Source of the DNA: Allobosea sp. OK403
Lineage (GTDB): Bacteria; Pseudomonadota; Alphaproteobacteria; Rhizobiales; Beijerinckiaceae
Assembly: GCF_900113835.1 (NCBI RefSeq)
Contig: NZ_FOQV01000003.1
Span: 310,001-374,000 of the forward strand
DNA: 64,000 nucleotides
Reading direction: 5' to 3'
Part shown: piece by piece, positions 17,920-26,271 of the stretch
Position numbering within the stretch: the first letter of the stretch is position 1
How the letters are laid out: each line of letters begins with the position of its first letter
The notes under the pieces: generated by a model
Databases searched by the model: none
The model's input: the letters and a program-made list of their open reading frames with translations, nothing else
What the model was told of the DNA's origin: nothing
Program-made: the position numbers and the translations under genes

Positions 17920-18927
17920 TCACTCCGCCGGCTGCAGCGTCGGGCCGCCCGGGACATGGCCTTTCCGTATCTCCTCGGCGACCCAAAGCGAATGGTGCTC
18001 CTTGGCCCAGTTGAGATCGACCTCGCCGGAGCCCATCGCGTCGAAGGCGCCCTCCATGCCGATCGTGCCGATATAGATATGCGCCAGGATCGCGGCGACC
18101 ATCAGCACGGCGACGATGCCATGCACCACGTTCCAGAACTGCATGGTCAGCACGCCGCCGGAGAAGAACGGGAACAGCAGGTTGAGGCCGGAGAGCGAGA
18201 GCGCCGTGCCGCCGACCACCACGATCCAGAACACGATCTTCTGGCCGCCATTGAAGCGCTTGGCCGGTGGGTGGCTCTTGCCGACGATGCCGCCACCGGC
18301 AGCGAACCAACGGAGATCGACCATGCCGGGGATGTTGTCCTTGATCCAGACGACGAACATCAGTGCGATGCCGAGCATGAAGGGCCAGGCGAGATAGTTA
18401 TGCGCCCATTTCGCCACGACCGAGATGTTGGTGAAGGTCTGCGGCCCGACCAATGGCAGCAGCAGCAGCTTGCCGAAGGTGACGTTGAGCCCCGACAGCG
18501 CCAGCACAATGAAGCATGCGGCCGTCAGCCAGTGCATGAAACGCTCGAAGCCGTTGAAGCGCGTCAGCGTGCGCCCCGACAGGCCGGACTCGAGCCGGAT
18601 GCGGCCCCGCACGAGATAGAACACTGCCAGCACAAGCAGCATGCCGAGCACCGCGACGGCGCCGATCTTGACCATGGTGCCCTGATGGAAGGCGCGCCAG
18701 TCGCGCCCGGCGGGCCGCTCCAGCGTCGCCGCCTTGCCGTCGGGAATGGTGATGCGGCCCGTGAGCTCGGCCGAAGGGTTGCCCTTCAGCGCGTCGAGGA
18801 ATTGCTGTTCCTTGACCGAGTCCGCGGTCGGGTTGACCTGCTGCGCGAAAGCCGGAACCGCCAGCGCGACAGTGAAGGTCAGCAGCAGGCCGGTGACCAG
18901 GAGACGAAGGTGAGCGCCGAGACGCAT
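17920..18927 (-). CDS. Formate dehydrogenase gamma subunit (membrane cytochrome b)
   Basis: The gene encodes 335 aa. A signal peptide (about 1-29, ending AFA-Q) leads into a periplasmic stretch and then the four-helix cytochrome b556 core. Candidate haem-ligand histidines lie in RFMHWLTAAC, KWAHNYLAW and FWNVVHGIVAVLMV...AHIYIG. It takes electrons from the Fe-S subunit and passes them to quinone. The start ATG at 18927 has AGAGGAA seven bases upstream; the frame is open further but only through the 59-bp repeat array. It is 308 bp behind the beta gene because of that array, an unusual gap inside this operon. Confidence 0.92.
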   Translation of the reverse strand: MRLGAHLRLLVTGLLLTFTVALAVPAFAQQVNPTADSVKEQQFLDALKGNPSAELTGRITIPDGKAATLERPAGRDWRAFHQGTMVKIGAVAVLGMLLVLAVFYLVRGRIRLESGLSGRTLTRFNGFERFMHWLTAACFIVLALSGLNVTFGKLLLLPLVGPQTFTNISVVAKWAHNYLAWPFMLGIALMFVVWIKDNIPGMVDLRWFAAGGGIVGKSHPPAKRFNGGQKIVFWIVVVGGTALSLSGLNLLFPFFSGGVLTMQFWNVVHGIVAVLMVAAILAHIYIGTIGMEGAFDAMGSGEVDLNWAKEHHSLWVAEEIRKGHVPGGPTLQPAE

Positions 18928-19028
18928 TGCGAAATTCCTCTCGCGAGATGAACCGGACATCCTGCTCGGGTGGAACGCGCCCGACCTTGCGGCCGAGACG
19001 CGCCCCTCCCCCCGAGCTGGTTCTTCAC

Positions 19029-19239
19029 GAAGCATGGGACCACTTTTCGGCATCATGCTCATTCCTCGCCAAGCATGATGTCGCCCGAAAACCGGAAGCC
19101 ACTTTTCGGCATCATGCTCATTCTTCGCCAAGCATGATGTCGCCCGAAAACCGGAGACCACTTTTCGGCATCATGCTCATTCTTCGCCAAGCATGATGTC
19201 GCCCGAAAACCGGAGACCACTTTTCGGCATCATGCTCAG
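19029..19239. repeat. 59-bp tandem array between fdh beta and gamma genes
   Basis: The segment beginning CACTTTTCGGCATCATGCTC recurs at 19041, 19100, 19159 and 19218, exactly 59 bp apart, giving three near-identical full units and a partial one. Each unit holds the inverted arms AGCATGATG and CATCATGCT around GAAAACCGG/CCACTTTTCGG, so it is a palindromic element of the same class as those at 44118 and 62224, but in tandem. The TGA of the beta subunit (19238-19236) lies within the last partial copy. Confidence 0.9.
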
Positions 19240-19832
19240 ATGGCGATCGTTTCCTTGTAGGCGGTCTGCCAACCCCAGGCGCCCGAGCCATAGCCGCGCT
19301 TGAGCACCCGCTCCTTGTAGATTTGGGCGATGATCTCGCCGTCGCCGGCGAGCAGCGATTTGGTCGAACACATCTCGGCGCAGAGCGGCAGCTTGCCCTC
19401 GGCCAGGCGGTTCGAACCATATTTCTGGAACTCGGCCGGAGAGAGATCGACCTCCGGGCCGCCCGAGCAATAGGTGCATTTGTCCATCTTGCCGCGCGAA
19501 CCGAAATTCCCGACCTTGGGATATTGCGGCGCCCCAAACGGACAGGCGTAGAAGCAATAGCCGCAGCCGATGCAGAGATCCTTGTTGTGCAGCACGACGC
19601 CGTCGGCGGTGTTGTAGAAGCAGTCGACCGGACAGACCGCCATGCAAGGCGCGTCCGTACAATGCATGCAGGCCATCGAGATCGAGCGCTCGCCCGGCTT
19701 GCCGTCATTGATGGTGACGACACGGCGCCGGTTGATGCCCCAGGGCACTTCGTTCTCGTTTTTGCAGGCGGTGACGCAGGCATTGCATTCGATGCAGCGG
19801 TCGGCGTCGCAGAGGAATTTCATCCGGGCCAT
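19236..19832 (-). CDS. Formate dehydrogenase beta subunit (FDH3-type, four [4Fe-4S])
   Basis: This is a 198-aa ferredoxin-like electron-transfer subunit. Four cysteine groups are visible: CIECNACVTACKNE, CMHCTDAPCMAVCPVDC, CIGCGYCFYACPFG, and CTYC with CAEMC. That is enough for four [4Fe-4S] clusters linking the catalytic subunit to the cytochrome b. It is shorter than E. coli FdoH and lacks the C-terminal membrane anchor, as is usual for the FDH3 type. The start ATG at 19832 has GAGGAA upstream. It lies 14 bp after the alpha gene, and its stop codon is inside the 59-bp array. Confidence 0.93.
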   Translation of the reverse strand: MARMKFLCDADRCIECNACVTACKNENEVPWGINRRRVVTINDGKPGERSISMACMHCTDAPCMAVCPVDCFYNTADGVVLHNKDLCIGCGYCFYACPFGAPQYPKVGNFGSRGKMDKCTYCSGGPEVDLSPAEFQKYGSNRLAEGKLPLCAEMCSTKSLLAGDGEIIAQIYKERVLKRGYGSGAWGWQTAYKETIAI

Positions 19833-19846
19833 GGTTCAGTTCCTCT

Positions 19847-22828
19847 TCACGCTGCGGCGATCTGGCAGAGCGTGACCTTGCCTTCATGCATCGCGGTCAC
19901 CGGATCGTAGCCATAGGTCGTGAGGGTGTTGACGGACTCACCGAGCACGATCGGATCCAGCCCCTTGGGGTAGTTCCCGCGCTGGTCGACCCCCTGGTAG
20001 AAGCCGCCGAAATGGAAGGGCATGAAGGCGACGCCCTTGCCGACGCGCTCCGTCACCAGCGCCTTGACCTTGGCCTTGGCGTTGTTCTCCGGCCCGGAGA
20101 CCCAGACGAAGGCGCCGTCCTTGATGCCGCGCTCGGTCGCATCCGCCGGGTTGATCTCGACGAACATGTCCTGCTGCAGTTCGGCCAACCATTTGTTCGA
20201 GCGTGTCTCCTCGCCGCCGCCCTCATATTCGACGAGCCGGCCCGAGGTCAGGACGATCGGGAAGGATTTCGCGACGCCGCGCTCCACCGCCGCCTTCTGC
20301 ATGGTGGTGTGGAGGTTGGGGATGCGCAAAGTCCGCTCGTCGGGGCGCGCCGGCCATTTCGCCACCAGATCGACGCGCGGCGAGTAGATCGGCTCGCGAT
20401 GGGTCGGGACCGGATCGGGCAGGTTCCAGGCATTGGCGCGGGCCTTGCCGTTGCCATAGGGCACGCAGCCATGGCTGAGCGCGACGCGCTGGATGCCGCC
20501 CGACAGATCGTTGGCCCAGTTCACCGTGTCGATCGCGTTGCCGCCGATCCAGGTGATGGTCGCGATCTCGGCCGGCGTCAGATCCTGATCCCAGCCGAGC
20601 TTCTTCAGCATGCCCATGGTGAATTCGGGATAGCCGTCCTTGATCTCCGAATTCAGCGAGTAGGAGCCGTTCTCGGCCAGCAGCGTGTCGTTGACCTTGC
20701 TGCCATCCGGCAAGGTGCGCTCGCGCGTCAGGCCGAAGCGCGGCCGGAAGGTGCCGCCGCCATTATTGGCCTCGAGCGCTGTGTTGTAGAGGATATGCGT
20801 GCCGGGATGCTTCAGTTCCGGCGTGCCCCAGCACGGCCAGGGCAAGCCGTAGAAGTCGTTCTCGACAGGTGAGCCCTTGGCGCCGCGCAGCGAAACCAGG
20901 TCGAACTTGTCCTGGTGCTGCATATGCAGCTTGAGGCGCTCGGGCGACTGCCCGGTATAACCGGTCGACCAGCCGCCCTTGTTGATCTCGCGCAGGATCG
21001 ATTCCGCCGAGGGCTCGAGGCCGTATTTGCCCTGCACCAGCTCGAGGGTCTTGAACATCGGCTCGGCGAAGCCGAGCTTCTGCGCCAGCTTGTAGATGAC
21101 CCAGTAGTCATTGGCCGATTCGAAGATCGGATCGACAACCTTCTCGCCCCATTGCACCGAGCGGTTGGAGCAGGTGCGCGAGCCCGAGCATTCGAACTGC
21201 GTACCGATCGGCAGGAGGTAAGTGCCGTTCTTGCGCTGGCCGAGCGAGACGAAATTGGTCGGGTGCGGATCGGCCACAACCAGCAATTCGAGCGTCTCCA
21301 GCCCCTTCACGGCGTCGGGCATGCGCGGGATGGTGTTGCCGCCATGGCCCATGACGATCATGGCCTTGAGGTTGTCCTTCTGGTCGACCTGCTCGGCGGG
21401 CATGTTGGCGGCGTCGAACCAGCGCGTCGAGGTGTGGCCCGAGGTCTCCATATTGGCCTTGGCCGTGCGGGCCGGGCGGCCGCCCTTTGCGGGCACCTCG
21501 TCGAAGCGCGTGACGAAATAGTCGTAATCGACGCCCCAGACGCGAGCCCAATGGCGCCAGGCGCCTTCGACCAGCCCGTAATAGCAAGGCAGATTCGAGA
21601 TATCGAGGCCGAAATCGGTCGCGCCCTGCACATTGCAATGGCCGCGGAAGATGTTGGCGCCGTTGCCTATGCCGCCGACATTGCCGGTGGCGAGCAGGAG
21701 GTTGCAGATCGCGCGGACATTCGCCGTGCCGACCGAATGCTGGGTCACGCCCATGCACCAGATGAAGGTCGCCGGCTTGACCTTGGCGAAGGTCTCGGCG
21801 GCGCGCTTCAATTGTGCCTCGGGAACGCCGGTGATGTCCTCGACGGTCTTGGGGTCGTATTTCTCGACCTCCTTGCGGACATCGTCCATGCCGTAGACGC
21901 GGGCGGCGAGGAAGTCCTTGTCCTCCCAGCCATTTTTGAAGATGTGCCACATCATGCCCCAGACCACAGCAATGTCGGTGCCGGAGCGGATGCGGATATA
22001 GTCGGTCGCGTGGGCCGCCGTGCGGGTCAGGCGCGGATCGAAGACGATGACATTGGCCCGGTTGATCTCCTTGCCGCTCAGGATGTGCTGCATCGAGACC
22101 GGATGGGCCTCGGCCGCATTCGAGCCCATGAACATGATCGTCTTGGAGTTGCGGATGTCGTTGTAGGAGTTCGTCATCGCGCCATAGCCCCAGGTGTTCG
22201 CGACACCTGCGACCGTGGTGGAGTGGCAGATGCGCGCCTGGTGGTCGACATTGTTCGTGCCCCAGAAGGCGGCGAACTTCCGCAACAGATAGGCGCCTTC
22301 ATTGGAGAACTTGGCCGAGCCGAGCAGATAGACGGAATCGGCACCGGACTTGGCTCGGATCTGCATCATCTTGTCGCCGATCTCGCTGATCGCGACATCC
22401 CAGCTGATGCGCTGCCACTGCCCGTCGACCAGCTTCATCGGGTATTTGATGCGGCGGTCGCCATGGGTCAGCTCGCGCACCGAGGCGCCCTTGGCGCAAT
22501 GGCTGCCCCGGTTGATCGGGCTTTCCCAGGCCGGCTCCTGGCCGACCCAGACCCCGTTGGCGACTTCGGCCTTGACGGTGCAGCCGACGGAGCAATGGGT
22601 GCAGATGTTCTTGACGATCTTGGTGCCGCTCGCCGGCCCCAGTCCCTCCGCCGCATCCGCCTTGCGGACGGAGCCGATCTGGAGCGCGCTTGCGGCTGCG
22701 ACGCCGCCTGCAACGAGGCCCGAGCGCCGCAGGAAGGTGCGCCGGTCCATCACGCCCGAGGACAGGCCCGCCATGGCGGCCCGGAGCTTGCCGCGCTGAA
22801 CATCGGCCGATTTGCGCTTGATGAGCAT
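19847..22828 (-). CDS. Formate dehydrogenase alpha subunit (Mo/W-bisMGD catalytic subunit)
   Basis: The gene encodes 993 aa. A twin-arginine signal (DRRTFLRRSGLVAGG, about 28-42) directs folded export. Cys76, Cys79, Cys83 and Cys111 bind the proximal [4Fe-4S] cluster. The metal ligand is Cys201 followed by His202 in ARICHSTTVAGV, where E. coli FdnG has selenocysteine; no in-frame TGA is used. Arg-containing GAMTN and the C-terminal molydopterin-binding domain (PIVLTSGRLVEY) follow. It oxidises formate to CO2 in the periplasm. The chaperone, cofactor and sulfurase genes nearby all fit this enzyme. Confidence 0.95.
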   Translation of the reverse strand: MLIKRKSADVQRGKLRAAMAGLSSGVMDRRTFLRRSGLVAGGVAAASALQIGSVRKADAAEGLGPASGTKIVKNICTHCSVGCTVKAEVANGVWVGQEPAWESPINRGSHCAKGASVRELTHGDRRIKYPMKLVDGQWQRISWDVAISEIGDKMMQIRAKSGADSVYLLGSAKFSNEGAYLLRKFAAFWGTNNVDHQARICHSTTVAGVANTWGYGAMTNSYNDIRNSKTIMFMGSNAAEAHPVSMQHILSGKEINRANVIVFDPRLTRTAAHATDYIRIRSGTDIAVVWGMMWHIFKNGWEDKDFLAARVYGMDDVRKEVEKYDPKTVEDITGVPEAQLKRAAETFAKVKPATFIWCMGVTQHSVGTANVRAICNLLLATGNVGGIGNGANIFRGHCNVQGATDFGLDISNLPCYYGLVEGAWRHWARVWGVDYDYFVTRFDEVPAKGGRPARTAKANMETSGHTSTRWFDAANMPAEQVDQKDNLKAMIVMGHGGNTIPRMPDAVKGLETLELLVVADPHPTNFVSLGQRKNGTYLLPIGTQFECSGSRTCSNRSVQWGEKVVDPIFESANDYWVIYKLAQKLGFAEPMFKTLELVQGKYGLEPSAESILREINKGGWSTGYTGQSPERLKLHMQHQDKFDLVSLRGAKGSPVENDFYGLPWPCWGTPELKHPGTHILYNTALEANNGGGTFRPRFGLTRERTLPDGSKVNDTLLAENGSYSLNSEIKDGYPEFTMGMLKKLGWDQDLTPAEIATITWIGGNAIDTVNWANDLSGGIQRVALSHGCVPYGNGKARANAWNLPDPVPTHREPIYSPRVDLVAKWPARPDERTLRIPNLHTTMQKAAVERGVAKSFPIVLTSGRLVEYEGGGEETRSNKWLAELQQDMFVEINPADATERGIKDGAFVWVSGPENNAKAKVKALVTERVGKGVAFMPFHFGGFYQGVDQRGNYPKGLDPIVLGESVNTLTTYGYDPVTAMHEGKVTLCQIAAA

Positions 22829-22840
22829 GGCGTTGCGCCC

Positions 22841-23044
22841 TCAGTAGCGGTTGACGCGATAGTAGTTCTTGACGTGCTCCGACTCCTGGTAGCGCGCCTT
22901 GGTCTCTTCCTTGCCCGGATCAACGGCTGCCGCCGGCGTCACCATGGCGGGCGTCGCGGCTACCGCCGCGCCGGCGCCGAGCGCCTTGAAGAAGCTGCGG
23001 CGGTCGAAGGCCGGCGTCACGGTCTCTTTGAGTTTTTGCGACAT
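22841..23044 (-). CDS. Formate dehydrogenase region TAT-target small protein (TIGR02811)
   Basis: The gene encodes 67 aa. The N-terminal half is a twin-arginine signal (FDRRSFFKALGAGAAVAATP); the mature part is only about 30 residues and ends HVKNYYRVNRY. Small proteins of this kind sit directly upstream of FDH alpha genes in many proteobacteria and are thought to travel with the enzyme as a small subunit or escort; the function is unproven. The ATG at 23044 follows GGAGGAG closely. An upstream in-frame start (23083) is less well supported. It is 12 bp from the alpha gene. Confidence 0.85.
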   Translation of the reverse strand: MSQKLKETVTPAFDRRSFFKALGAGAAVAATPAMVTPAAAVDPGKEETKARYQESEHVKNYYRVNRY

Positions 23045-23079
23045 CGTCGTCTCCTCCGCGCCGGGCAGACTGGCGGACG

Positions 23080-23889
23080 TCATGACGGCAGCCTTCCGGC
23101 TTCCGTCTCGATGGACAGGAACAGGCTGCCGACGCGGCCGACGGCCCGGTAGAATTTCGAAGCCTTCGCGACCTCCAGATCGGCGAAGAGGCGCTCGCCC
23201 CAGGGCTCGATATGGCGTGCATAAAAGGCGCCCGCATCGACGCCCTCGCCCGCAAAGGCGCCGCGGATCAGGTTCGCCATGATGTCCATCAGGACGGCGA
23301 TATGGTCTTCCGGCTCGCCGGCGCGCTCGGCCCGGGCGATGCCGAGCTTGCCCATGTCCTCGCGCACCAGCGCCAGCGGGCGCTCATGCAGGAAACCGGT
23401 CAGGTAATAGGAGGCGTAGGGCAGAATCTCACCACGGCCGACGCCGATGAAGAGCTCGAAGAATTCGTCGCGCGCCGCTTCCGGCGTGAGCTCGGCGGCG
23501 GCCTCGGCCAAGGCGAAATGAGCCATGCCGAGCGGCGAGGCATCACCGCGCAGGCCTTGCAGAACGGCCAGCGTCGCGGCGGTCGGCGCCCGCCAGAGCA
23601 GAGCTCCGATCAATTGGTATTCCTGGGCGCGCGCCTCGTCGATCTCATCGATCGCCAGCGACGAACCACCGTTCATCGAGGCGGGCTGGTGCAGCGCGGT
23701 CTCGATGGGATAGAGATCGGGTCGCAGGTCGGAGCGCGGCACGCCAGTATTGGCTTCGACGGAGAGCACGCGGTCGGCAGGAACGCGTTTCCAGCTTGAG
23801 ATCGCTGGCTGCGACACGCCTAGGCTGCGCGCCAATGCACGCACCCCGCCGGCAGCCCCGATCGCTCTCTCGAGTGCCGGATCACGCAT
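23080..23889 (-). CDS. TorD-family chaperone with fused N-terminal Cro/YdaS-type HTH
   Basis: The gene encodes 269 aa from the ATG at 23889 (ATGs at 23910 and 23913 would add a few residues). Residues about 5-60 form a helix-turn-helix of the YdaS/Cro type (GGVRALARSLGVSQPAISSW, then KRVPADRVLSVEANTGV). Residues about 85-265 form a TorD/DmsD chaperone domain (DEFFELFIGVGRGEILPYAS, HERPLALVREDMGKLG, EPEDHIAVLMDIMANLI). TorD proteins bind the TAT signal of a molybdoenzyme until its cofactor is loaded. The two parts are in one continuous frame. An internal ATG at 23676 could start the chaperone alone but lacks a good ribosome binding site. Confidence 0.82.
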   Translation of the reverse strand: MRDPALERAIGAAGGVRALARSLGVSQPAISSWKRVPADRVLSVEANTGVPRSDLRPDLYPIETALHQPASMNGGSSLAIDEIDEARAQEYQLIGALLWRAPTAATLAVLQGLRGDASPLGMAHFALAEAAAELTPEAARDEFFELFIGVGRGEILPYASYYLTGFLHERPLALVREDMGKLGIARAERAGEPEDHIAVLMDIMANLIRGAFAGEGVDAGAFYARHIEPWGERLFADLEVAKASKFYRAVGRVGSLFLSIETEAGRLPS

Positions 23890-23916
23890 CGTTTGCGGCG
23901 TTCCTCTCATCATCAC

Positions 23917-24000
23917 GCGACGTTACTCCGCCGCTGAATCTTTTAAGCTTGGTGATAATGAAGACTTATCGCCCTAGAATACAAGAATTCTAATTTGGAC
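23917..24000 (-). promoter_or_regulatory. Probable promoter region of the fdh operon
   Basis: This is an AT-rich stretch of 84 bp between the DUF3306 stop and the chaperone start. It carries an imperfect palindrome with AGAATTC and GTATTCT arms, and GATAAG/CTTATC motifs. It is the only sizeable gap upstream of the fdh genes on this strand. A specific regulator cannot be named. Confidence 0.4.
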
Positions 24001-24735
24001 TTAGATTGGAATGGCTCCGCCACCGCGCTTGCGACGGGGCGCGTTCCGCGGCTCCGGCTCAAGACTATTTTGCGCCGCAGCATAGACCCGATCCGGCGCA
24101 ATCCGGTTTGTTTCCGCCTCTTCCGCCGGGTTCGCGCCGGCCTCGCTCACCCTGACAGGCCCGGTCGGGATCGCTGGAGGCAGTTCACTTCGCAACGCAG
24201 CGTCGTGATTACGACTTTCGTCATGCGACGAAAGTTTATGCGACACGCTGTCGCTCGCGTCCTCCTCCACTCCAAAAAGAGCCGGCTTGGGCTCCGGAGC
24301 GTCGCCGAAGATGCCGCGCACCATCGCCTCGACATCGTCCGATTCCGTCAATGGGCCGTAGCCCGGCGCGCCACCCGGCGTGTTCCAGTCGAGCGCATAG
24401 TCGCGGGCCGGATTCTCGAAATCGCGGATCGTCGGATCGCTCTCCCAGGCCCGCCGCATCGCCGCGAGCTTCCAGCTTTCGGGCACGTTCTGCTTGAGCC
24501 AATGGGCGACGTCGAAATCCTTGTCGATCAGGTCGAGCGAGGGCGGCTCGACCATTTCGGGCTCGGAGGCGGCGGCCTGCGGCTCAACCTCTGCCGGCAA
24601 GGCTTGCTCCGCCCGCAGCGCTTCGCTCGCAGGCGATGGCGTCAGAACCTCGCCTTGCTCCGCCCCGGCGCGCTTGCGCCGCGACCAGCGCGTCAGGAAG
24701 CCTTCCTCGTCGAGATCGCCCGCGCGCGGGCTCAT
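24001..24735 (-). CDS. DUF3306 protein
   Basis: The gene encodes 244 aa. The N-terminal signature GFLTRWSRRKR is followed by a variable acidic linker and the DUF3306 core (FDVAHWLKQNVPESWKLAAM, then RRAWESDPTIRDFENPARDYA). The C-terminal third is low-complexity and ends in a basic PRRKRGGG tail. No signal peptide or membrane helix is seen, so it is probably cytoplasmic. Its start overlaps the DUF3305 stop (ATGA). DUF3306 and DUF3305 genes occur next to formate dehydrogenases in alpha- and betaproteobacteria; their biochemical role is not known. Confidence 0.85.
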   Translation of the reverse strand: MSPRAGDLDEEGFLTRWSRRKRAGAEQGEVLTPSPASEALRAEQALPAEVEPQAAASEPEMVEPPSLDLIDKDFDVAHWLKQNVPESWKLAAMRRAWESDPTIRDFENPARDYALDWNTPGGAPGYGPLTESDDVEAMVRGIFGDAPEPKPALFGVEEDASDSVSHKLSSHDESRNHDAALRSELPPAIPTGPVRVSEAGANPAEEAETNRIAPDRVYAAAQNSLEPEPRNAPRRKRGGGAIPI

Positions 24736-25250
24736 CGCTCGCCCTCGCCCCGGCGCATGCCCGGCTCCGGGCGCGGTCCGCCACCCTTGCGCGGATCATG
24801 CTCGCTGCGCTTGCGCTTGATGAATTCGCGCTCGACATGATGCGCCTCGAAGAAGGCGAGCACCTGTTCGGCGATCAGAGCCGGCATCGGCAGGGCCTCG
24901 ACGATGTCCCCGACATTCTCGGCATAGACCTCGCCCTCGAACGGGTCGGCGGTGACGCCGACGAAGTCCAGCTCGGGCTCGATCCCGGTCGGCCGGATCG
25001 CGACCCAGAGCTTGGCGCGGCCGGCCTGGAAGTTCTCTCGGAAATGCGCGGTGTCGACCGAATGCAGCGTCAGCGTCGCCGGGCCGAGATAGACGCTGCG
25101 CCGGCCAGGCTCGCTGGCAAGCTCGGTCCAGGGCGCCAGCGCCGGCGGCTCGGGCAGCACGGCGAGCGGGCTCCAGGCATGGTCGACCCAGGGCGAATCG
25201 ATCGCGCGCCGCTCGACCACGATCCCGACCTCGATGTGCGCTTGTGTCAT
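24732..25250 (-). CDS. DUF3305 protein
   Basis: The gene encodes 172 aa. The DUF3305 core is visible as VGIVVERRAIDSPWVDHAW, RRSVYLGPATLTLH, and a C-terminal YAENVGDIVEALPMPALI block. The last 25 residues are basic and glycine-rich. It is probably cytoplasmic. It is 10 bp behind the DUF6352 gene and overlaps DUF3306 by 4 bp, so the set is one operon. The function is unknown. Its strict partnership with DUF3306 and formate dehydrogenase suggests a role in enzyme assembly or regulation. Confidence 0.85.
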   Translation of the reverse strand: MTQAHIEVGIVVERRAIDSPWVDHAWSPLAVLPEPPALAPWTELASEPGRRSVYLGPATLTLHSVDTAHFRENFQAGRAKLWVAIRPTGIEPELDFVGVTADPFEGEVYAENVGDIVEALPMPALIAEQVLAFFEAHHVEREFIKRKRSEHDPRKGGGPRPEPGMRRGEGER

Positions 25251-25260
25251 GTCGCGATCC

Positions 25261-26271
25261 TCAATTCGTCATCGCGGTCGCCGACAGGGGCAGGCCTGTC
25301 ACCAGATTTTGCGGCTTCAGGCGCAGCACCTTGTCGGCCGACATCGCCATGATGAGATAGATGGGCCTTGCCTGCGCCGCCGCCAACACCGGCACATCGG
25401 GCGGCAGCGTCATCCTGTAGAGCGCCAGCACGCGCGACAGCTCCTCCTCACCGACGCTCTTGTCCTGCCAGAGCGCGTTGCCGATCGCCGTCGCCTGCGC
25501 ATCGAGCCCGACGAACCAGCGCCAATCGGCATCCCTGATGCTCTCGATCGGCTCGATCGCGACATCGAAGCCGTGCAGGGCACGCACCCAATGGCGCAGC
25601 GCCGCCGCCAGCGCCGCCCGCCCCGATGGCGAACCGCCAAGATCGAGCACCATGTCGAAGCCGTCGGAGCGCTGCCAATAGCGGTCGGCATTGGCGGCTT
25701 TGAGGATGTCGAGCGAGGCCACGGCAGGGCCGCCCAGCATGGCGAGCAGGGGCGAGGCATGACGATCGGCCTCATGGCCCTCGATGATCTCGGCATCCGC
25801 CAGCAGGATCGTGTTCTCGTGCAGGGTGACGCGCTGCGGCCGGAACAGGCACTCGGCGGCGCGCACGACATAGGGGTCGTCGACCTCATCGAGCGCGCCG
25901 CGCAGGATGACATGGACGAGCTGGTCGAGGAACAAGGGCGGCACGCCCGCGACGCCCTCGCGGATGATCCGCGCATAGGCGGCCTCCAGCGTCGGCGCAG
26001 CGAGCAACCGGTCGCGCCAGCCGACCAGGAAGCGCCAATTCTCGCGGGCGTCCTCGTCTGCGATCGCTGCGATCTCGGCCGCCGCCACCTCGGCCTGGGG
26101 CGTCGCCATCAGCTTGGCGTGCAGCGCGCGCTCGTCCGCGCAGGCGTCCTCGGGCGGCAGCACTTCGGGCCGCGCCAGATAGGCTTTTAGGAAATCATCG
26201 GTGACGACGAGCCCGCCGCTGGCGGCGCGGTCCAGCAGGACATGGCCGGAGGTCGCCCAGAAATGCATCAT
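25261..26271 (-). CDS. DUF6352 protein
   Basis: This is a 336-aa soluble protein starting MHFWATSGHVLLDRA. It is mostly helical by composition and shows conserved FLVGWRDRLLAAPTLEAAYA and DWRWFVGLDAQATAIGN segments. No signal, membrane segment or cofactor-binding cysteine pattern is seen. The first ATG (26271) overlaps the DUF6505 stop (ATGA); a second ATG follows immediately. It belongs to the conserved accessory set next to formate dehydrogenase. The function is unknown. Confidence 0.8.
   Translation of the reverse strand: MMHFWATSGHVLLDRAASGGLVVTDDFLKAYLARPEVLPPEDACADERALHAKLMATPQAEVAAAEIAAIADEDARENWRFLVGWRDRLLAAPTLEAAYARIIREGVAGVPPLFLDQLVHVILRGALDEVDDPYVVRAAECLFRPQRVTLHENTILLADAEIIEGHEADRHASPLLAMLGGPAVASLDILKAANADRYWQRSDGFDMVLDLGGSPSGRAALAAALRHWVRALHGFDVAIEPIESIRDADWRWFVGLDAQATAIGNALWQDKSVGEEELSRVLALYRMTLPPDVPVLAAAQARPIYLIMAMSADKVLRLKPQNLVTGLPLSATAMTN

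Noticed and set aside
18928..19161. N-terminal extension of the fdh gamma subunit through the 59-bp array
   Set aside because: The frame is open, but it would read the repeats as protein and place a signal peptide internally. The ATG at 18927 with AGAGGAA and the signal peptide right after it is the better start.
19029..19239. Tandem array considered as a CRISPR
   Set aside because: The whole 59-bp unit repeats, with no unique spacers between repeats, and no cas gene is nearby.
22226..22228. Selenocysteine position in the FDH alpha subunit
   Set aside because: The metal-ligand position is a normal Cys codon, so no selenocysteine machinery or in-frame TGA is needed.
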